Origin: Planctomycetota bacterium
GTDB taxonomy: Bacteria > Planctomycetota > Phycisphaerae > UBA1845
Assembly: GCA_016208685.1 (NCBI GenBank)
Contig: JACQXM010000021.1
Coordinates: 1 to 54,477 of the forward strand
Direction: 5' to 3'
DNA length: 54,477 bases
Every line of letters begins with the position of its first letter. The stretch's first letter is position 1. The position numbers and the translations under genes are program-made. The notes below the pieces were generated by a model that was not told where the DNA came from, ran no database searches, and saw only the letters and a list, made by a program, of their open reading frames with translations. Positions 44,136-54,477 of the stretch are shown here, piece by piece.

Positions 44136-45422
44136 ATGCCTGCATGTGTATGGGTCGCGTTGTTGCTCCTGGCCTTGGCGCCGGCGCCTCAAGCGAGCGC
44201 CGGCGGTCTTCCGCCGGTGCTGGTCATAACCGGAGCGCGAATCCTCGACGCCGAGGGACGCGGCTACCTCGAGGATCACGACGTCTTCGTGATTGCGGAA
44301 CGCATCGCCCGGATCGGCCGCAGCGGCGAACTGCCGCTGCCGGAGGCCGTGTCTCGTTTGAACCTCCAGGGATTCACGCTCCTTCCCGGCCTGATCGACC
44401 TGCACTCGCACCTGCTGCTGCATCCGTACAACGAGGCGACGTGGGAGGATCAGGTGCTGAAGGAACCGTTGGAGCTTCGGACCATACGCGGCGTGGTGGC
44501 GGCCCGGGCCACCGTGGAGGCCGGCTTCACCACACTGCGCGATCTGGGAACCGAGGGCGCGGGCTTTGCCGACGTCGCGCTGCGCGACGCGCTCGCGCGC
44601 GGGATCATCCCCGGCCCCTGGGTCTGTGCGACCACCCGGGCGATCGTGGCCAGTGGCTGCTACGGCCCCTCCGGCTTCGACCCTCGTTGGGACGTGCCCA
44701 AGGGAGCGCAGGAAGCCGACGGCGTGGACGGTGTGCGTAAGGCGGTGCGCCAGCAGGTCGCCGCGGGCGCCGATTGGATCAAGGTGTACGCCGATTACCG
44801 CCGGCGCGGAGGGGATCTCGCCACTCCGACTTTCTCCCAAGAGGAACTCAACGCACTGGTTGATGAAGCCAGGAGTGCCGGGCTGCCGGTCGCGGCGCAT
44901 GCCACCACGCCTGAGGCCATGCGACGCTGCGCGATGGCGGGGGTTGCCACCATCGAGCACGGCTTCGGCGCCACGGAGGAAGTGCTGGAGCTGATGCGCG
45001 AACGCGGCGTGGTGTTGTGCCCCACGCTGACGGCGCTGGAGGCGGTGGCTCGCTACGCGGGCTGGAAGCCGGGCATGCCGGACGACCCGCGCGTTGCGGA
45101 GAGCAAGGCGATGTTCGCGCGGGCACTGGCGTCCGGCGTTACCATCGCTTGCGGCAGCGACGTGGGTGTTTTCGCTCACGGCGAGAACGTGCGCGAGCTG
45201 GAACTGATGGTGGAATACGGCATGACGCCGGAGCAGGCGGTTCGCGCCGCGACCAGTATTGCCGCGAAGGTCTTGCGCCGGGAGCACCATCTGGGCCGGA
45301 TCGCCGAAGGGCTGGTGGCCGACCTGATCGCCGTCCGCGGCGATCCGCTCCAGCAGATCTCCGTACTCCGCCGCCCGCCCGTTGTGATGAAGGGCGGTGT
45401 GATCGTCGTCGATCGGCGTTGA
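44136..45422 (+). CDS. Exported amidohydrolase (imidazolonepropionase/Xaa-Pro-type)
   Basis: Encodes 428 residues from the ATG at 44136 (AGGAG eight bases upstream), which puts a signal peptide at 1 to about 22 (ALLLLALAPAPQASA). The metal-dependent hydrolase set is complete: LIDLHSHL with H90 and H92, K216 in WIKVYAD, H255 in VAAHATT, H275 in TIEHGFG and D342 in GSDVGVFAHGE. The pattern is that of the exported branch of the amidohydrolase family, which contains dipeptidases and imidazolonepropionase-like enzymes. It would cleave an amide bond in the periplasm or outside. It diverges from the thiolase-like operon. Confidence 0.9.
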   Translation: MPACVWVALLLLALAPAPQASAGGLPPVLVITGARILDAEGRGYLEDHDVFVIAERIARIGRSGELPLPEAVSRLNLQGFTLLPGLIDLHSHLLLHPYNEATWEDQVLKEPLELRTIRGVVAARATVEAGFTTLRDLGTEGAGFADVALRDALARGIIPGPWVCATTRAIVASGCYGPSGFDPRWDVPKGAQEADGVDGVRKAVRQQVAAGADWIKVYADYRRRGGDLATPTFSQEELNALVDEARSAGLPVAAHATTPEAMRRCAMAGVATIEHGFGATEEVLELMRERGVVLCPTLTALEAVARYAGWKPGMPDDPRVAESKAMFARALASGVTIACGSDVGVFAHGENVRELELMVEYGMTPEQAVRAATSIAAKVLRREHHLGRIAEGLVADLIAVRGDPLQQISVLRRPPVVMKGGVIVVDRR

Positions 45423-45807
45423 ACGTGGTGGCCGTCTGGCTGCCCGCGCCAGGCACCGGCCCAGCGTTCGGGTCCGGCGGGGTCGCGGACCGTCGGCAGT
45501 CGCCGGCCAGCGGGGATGATCGGATCCCTTTAGTCGGGCGATCGCGACAGTATGTCCGCTCGGCACTGCCCCGTCGATCCCACTGGAACGGGGCAGGACG
45601 AATGCCTTTCTTCCCACCTGAGGAATATGCTTGACACAGACCCCGTCATCGCGGTAGCTTCCGGCTAATCAGTGTCGTCGCCGTGCGCCCAGAGCACGGC
45701 ATTCCCCGGCTTGGCAGTGCGGAAATCCGGTTTGGGTGTGCGGGGCCGCTCCCCGTACAGGGAGCCGGTGTACCGCCACTGCGTCCACAGTGTGAAAGGG
45801 ACCTCGC
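45423..45807. other. Intergenic region of 385 bases upstream of the giant repeat gene
   Basis: No gene supported. It contains the candidate promoter at 45631-45660 and AAAGGGA just before the start at 45808. Confidence 0.45.
45631..45660 (+). promoter_or_regulatory. Candidate promoter of the giant repeat protein gene
   Basis: TTGACA (45631-45636) and TAGCTT (45655-45660) are 18 bases apart. The same TTGACA...TAGCTT pair precedes the nitric oxide reductase gene, with a spacing of 16. The leader would be about 140 bases. Confidence 0.45.
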
Positions 45808-51537
<5,730 letters not shown>

Positions 51538-52034
51538 CTGCCGTGTCCTCCGGCGGCGGGGGCATTGGGGTTTCCAAGGGCGTCAAGGCCGGGCGGTCGC
51601 CCGGTTGGCAAAGCGGCGTGCTGCGCCCCGGTTCGTCGAGTATGTCGGCAATCGTGACATCCGCCAGGGACCGCTCGACCTCGGCTGTCGCCTGGTCGAG
51701 CCGGCGATGGAGCGGGCAGAGGTTCGTGCCGTGCCCATCGAGCCCCAGCGGACAGCGCTCGATGCGCTTGACCGGGTCGACCGCCGACACCACTTCCAGC
51801 AGCGTAATCTCCGCAGCCGGGCGGGTGAGCGCAAACCCGCCCCTTAGCCCGCGCTGCGAACGCACCAACCCAGCCCGGGCCAGTGTTTGCAACACCTTGG
51901 CCAGGTAGGCTTGGGGCACGCGCGTGGTTCGCGCAAGCTGCGGCGTCAGCACGGTGGCGCTGCCGGCCTGTGCCAGCGCCACGGCGGCCCGGAGGGCGTA
52001 TTCCGCGGTCTGCGAGATCACCGGTGCTCCAATA

Positions 52035-52060
52035 CAGGATATTAGGGTCTTGACATCCTG
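52035..52060. promoter_or_regulatory. Candidate Rrf2 operator (CAGGAT-N14-ATCCTG)
   Basis: CAGGAT (52035-52040) and ATCCTG (52055-52060) form a perfect inverted repeat with a 14-base spacer between the divergent Rrf2 and NorZ genes. The right arm overlaps the TTGACA box of the norZ promoter, so a bound regulator would block it. Confidence 0.55.
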
Positions 52061-52077
52061 ATTATGGCCGGTAGCTT
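52050..52077 (+). promoter_or_regulatory. Promoter of the nitric oxide reductase gene
   Basis: TTGACA at 52050-52055 and TAGCTT at 52072-52077 are 16 bases apart; the start codon lies at 52146 with GAGGAG upstream. Confidence 0.55.
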
Positions 52078-52145
52078 CTCCACGGTCAAGGGCTGGAACG
52101 GGCGGATTCGAGCGCCCCGGAGGCCCGCGGATCGAGGAGAACGCC

Positions 52146-54425
52146 ATGAGGCTTCACAAGCACTGGGCTGCGCTGGCCCTGGTCATCGGGGGATCGTTCG
52201 CAACGCTTGGCTACTTCGGTCGCACGCTCTACCGGAACGTGCCGCCGGTGCCGGCGCGTGTGGTCACGACCGATGGGCAGGTGTTGTTCACCGAGCAGCA
52301 CATCCGAGATGGGCAGAACGTCTGGCAGTCCATGGGCGGGCAGGAAGTCGGCTCGGTTTGGGGACACGGTGCCTACGTGGCCCCGGACTGGTCCGCGGAT
52401 TGGTTGCATCGTGAGGCCGTGTGGCTGCTGGACGCATGGGCTCGGGGAGCGGGCGCCGCGAATTACGACGCACTCGCCGGTGAGACGCAGGCCGCCCTCC
52501 GCGAACGACTCGCCCGGGAGCTGCGAACCAACACCTACGACGTGAACTCCGGCGACCTGGTGGTCTCCCCCCTGCGAGCACGGGGCATCGCGGCTGTCGG
52601 CGGACATTACGCCGCCCTCTTCGGCGAGGACGCGGCGATGGACGAGCTGCGCGACGCATACGCCATCCCGCGCAACGCCCTCAAGGACCCGCAACGCCGG
52701 CAGGCAATCAACGCCTTTTTCTTCTGGACCTCCTGGGCTTGCGTCACGAACCGGCCGGGCGGCGAGGTGAGTTACACCAACAACTGGCCCGCCGAGGAAC
52801 TGGTGGGCAATCGACCGACGGGCGAAGTCGTCGTCTGGTCGGTGGTGAGCTTCGTGCTCCTCCTGGCCGGCATCGGAGCTCTTGCCTGGTACTTCGCGGT
52901 GCAACGACATGGCGACGCGGAGCCCGATCCGGCGCCGGCCGAGGATCCGCTGCTCGCCCTGCATCCCACGCCTTCGATGCGTGCTACGCTCAAGTACTTC
53001 TGGGTGGTCGCCGCCCTGGTGGTAGTTCAGGTGGGCCTGGGAGCGGTGACGGCGCACTACGGCGTGGAGGGATCGGGATTCTACGGAATTCCGCTGGCCG
53101 AGCTTCTCCCCTATGCCGTGACGCGCACCTGGCACACGCAACTGGGTATCTTCTGGATCGCCACTGCCTGGCTGGCCACCGGCCTGTTCGTGGCTCCCGC
53201 GGTGTCCGGTTATGAGCCCAAGTGGCAGCGGGCAGGGGTGAATTTCCTGTTCGTTTGCCTTCTGGTCATCGTCGTGGGATCGCTGGCCGGCCAGTGGCTG
53301 GGCGTGCAACAGCGGTTGGGGCTGGCGGCCAACTTCTGGTTCGGGCACCAAGGCTACGAATACGTGGATCTGGGGCGGTTCTGGCAGCTTTTCCTGTTCG
53401 TGGGACTCATCGTATGGCTGCTGCTCATGGGCCGGGCCATGTGGCCGGCCATCCGCAAGCCGGCGGAAAACCGCCACCTGCTGGTGCTGTTCTTCATCGC
53501 CTCGACGGCGATCGCGCTGTTCTACGGGGCCGGGCTGATGTGGGGCCGGCAAACGCACCTGGCCATCGCGGAGTATTGGCGCTGGTGGGTCGTCCACCTG
53601 TGGGTGGAGGGTTTCTTCGAGGTGTTCGCCACGGTGGTAATCGCCTTCCTGTTCACGCGGATGGGGCTTCTGCGCGTGGCCTCGGCGACCACGAGCGTGC
53701 TCTTCTCCACGACCATCTTCCTGGCGGGCGGTATCATCGGGACCTTCCACCACCTGTACTTCTCGGGCACACCGACGTCGATCCTGGCCCTCGGCGCGAG
53801 CTTCAGCGCCCTGGAAGTCGTGCCGCTGGTACTGATCGGGTTCGAGGCCTACGAGAACCTCACGCTGAGCCGCGCCCGCCCCTGGGTGTCGGCCTACCAG
53901 TGGCCGATTTACTTCTTCGTGGCCGTGGCGTTCTGGAATCTGGTCGGGGCGGGGCTGTTCGGGTTCCTCATTAACCCGCCCATCGCGCTGTACTACATGC
54001 AGGGTCTGAACACCACGCCGGTGCATGGCCACGCGGCGCTGTTCGGCGTGTACGGCATGTTGGGCATGGGCCTGATGCTGTTCTGTCTGAAAGGGCTGAC
54101 CCCCCATTTCGTCTGGCGTACGGGCGCGTTGCGCTACGCCTTCTGGTCCATCAACCTCGGGCTGGCCCTCATGGTCCTGCTGAGCCTGCTGCCACTGGGG
54201 CTCTTGCAGACCTGGGCCAGCGTGGAGCGCGGCATGTGGTATGCACGTTCCGCGGAGTTCCTCCAAACTCCGCTGATGGACACCCTGCGCTGGCTGCGCG
54301 TGGTGGGAGACACCATCTTCGCCACCGGTGTGCTGGCGCTGGGTTGGTTCGTCCTGGGTCTGAAGACCGGATGGTCACGGCGTAGTGAGGAAGAACGGCT
54401 GGTGGGGGCGGTCGCGTTGCGTTAA
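52146..54425 (+). CDS. norZ: Quinol-dependent nitric oxide reductase, single-chain (qNor)
   Basis: Encodes 759 residues; GAGGAG precedes the ATG. It reduces two NO to N2O with electrons from quinol, at the cytoplasmic membrane. The N-terminal extension (about 10-240) after the first helix is the NorC-like periplasmic domain of qNor: TEQHIRDGQNVWQSMGGQE, GHGAYVAPDWSADWLHRE and FFWTSWACVTNRPG. It has no CxxCH haem c site, as expected for the quinol type. The catalytic part has the six conserved His: H330 (TWHTQLG), H484 (VHLWVEG), H535 and H536 (FHHLYFSG), H627 and H629 (HGHAALFG), plus E488, matching NorB spacing. It serves NO detoxification or denitrification; no other denitrification gene is in the window. 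Confidence 0.95.
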   Translation: MRLHKHWAALALVIGGSFATLGYFGRTLYRNVPPVPARVVTTDGQVLFTEQHIRDGQNVWQSMGGQEVGSVWGHGAYVAPDWSADWLHREAVWLLDAWARGAGAANYDALAGETQAALRERLARELRTNTYDVNSGDLVVSPLRARGIAAVGGHYAALFGEDAAMDELRDAYAIPRNALKDPQRRQAINAFFFWTSWACVTNRPGGEVSYTNNWPAEELVGNRPTGEVVVWSVVSFVLLLAGIGALAWYFAVQRHGDAEPDPAPAEDPLLALHPTPSMRATLKYFWVVAALVVVQVGLGAVTAHYGVEGSGFYGIPLAELLPYAVTRTWHTQLGIFWIATAWLATGLFVAPAVSGYEPKWQRAGVNFLFVCLLVIVVGSLAGQWLGVQQRLGLAANFWFGHQGYEYVDLGRFWQLFLFVGLIVWLLLMGRAMWPAIRKPAENRHLLVLFFIASTAIALFYGAGLMWGRQTHLAIAEYWRWWVVHLWVEGFFEVFATVVIAFLFTRMGLLRVASATTSVLFSTTIFLAGGIIGTFHHLYFSGTPTSILALGASFSALEVVPLVLIGFEAYENLTLSRARPWVSAYQWPIYFFVAVAFWNLVGAGLFGFLINPPIALYYMQGLNTTPVHGHAALFGVYGMLGMGLMLFCLKGLTPHFVWRTGALRYAFWSINLGLALMVLLSLLPLGLLQTWASVERGMWYARSAEFLQTPLMDTLRWLRVVGDTIFATGVLALGWFVLGLKTGWSRRSEEERLVGAVALR

Positions 54426-54477
54426 GGGTTGGCGGCCGTCTGGCGGCGGTGGCGCAGGTACTCCACCGCGGCGGGCA
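54422..54477 (-). CDS. C-terminal end of an unidentified protein (partial)
   Basis: On the minus strand a frame open to the window edge encodes AAVEYLRHRRQTAANP and a TAA at 54422-54424 that overlaps the norZ stop. The helix-like sequence and the overlapping stops suggest a real convergent gene, but 18 codons are too few to identify it. Confidence 0.35.
   Translation of the reverse strand, partial: PAAVEYLRHRRQTAANP

Noticed and set aside
52086..54266. 726-codon minus-strand frame opposite norZ
   Set aside because: Rich in Gln, His, Arg and Glu, the mirror of membrane-helix codons; norZ has all conserved His.

Overview
This is a high-GC window whose gene content points to a member of the Planctomycetota, most like the Phycisphaerae and their relatives. 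The main reasons are five very large exported proteins built from planctomycete-style repeats (ACC..DGSC cysteine repeats, DCNxNGxPD repeats, dockerin-like tails, an IPTL-CTERM sorting tail), an ECF sigma factor next to a Ser/Thr kinase with TPR repeats, and an excisionase-type HTH fused to a receiver domain. The taxonomic call is an inference; there is no rRNA gene in the window.

Layout. 1-4781: tail of a partial gene, then a giant minus-strand secreted protein with nine tandem Cys-rich repeats. 4939-10304: ECF sigma factor, zinc-finger/kinase/TPR protein, GNAT acetyltransferase, YggS-type PLP protein and a small membrane protein. 10305-20150: two giant plus-strand exported proteins (PPC/GEVED/TSP3/IPTL-CTERM, and a lysyl-endopeptidase-like protease), separated by strong hairpins and a clear intrinsic terminator. 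20437-23956: a tight operon of cupin, 2-oxoacid:ferredoxin oxidoreductase alpha, a beta-gamma fusion, and a SUKH protein. 24136-27015: a single-chain restriction-methyltransferase, flanked by a near-identical 33-bp direct repeat that encodes a dockerin tail. 27188-31468: giant beta-helix/FG-GAP/dockerin protein. 31738-35268: DUF4242 protein, thioredoxin-like [2Fe-2S] ferredoxin, RecJ, and HTH-receiver regulator. 35479-38113: divergent sugar aminotransferase and nucleotide-sugar dehydrogenase, probably for surface polysaccharide. 38554-41178: cupin, decayed XRE regulator, MarR regulator and a QueG-like ferredoxin-SCP2 fusion, the last two sharing an exact 15-bp operator-like site. 41945-45422: DUF35 protein with a thiolase-fold protein lacking the usual nucleophilic Cys, divergent from an exported amidohydrolase. 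45808-51537: 1909-residue exported repeat protein. 51482-54425: Rrf2 regulator divergent from quinol-type nitric oxide reductase.

Functional picture. Much of the coding capacity goes to the cell surface or outside: adhesin- or propeller-like giants, a protease and polysaccharide precursors. The most interesting unexplained element is a module of about 175 residues, beginning KNRY and ending in a degenerate paired dockerin-like unit. It occurs three times in two unrelated giant proteins and looks like a lineage-specific anchoring or assembly domain. The regulatory units (sigma/kinase, MarR/ferredoxin-SCP2, Rrf2/NorZ) each carry recognisable candidate sites.
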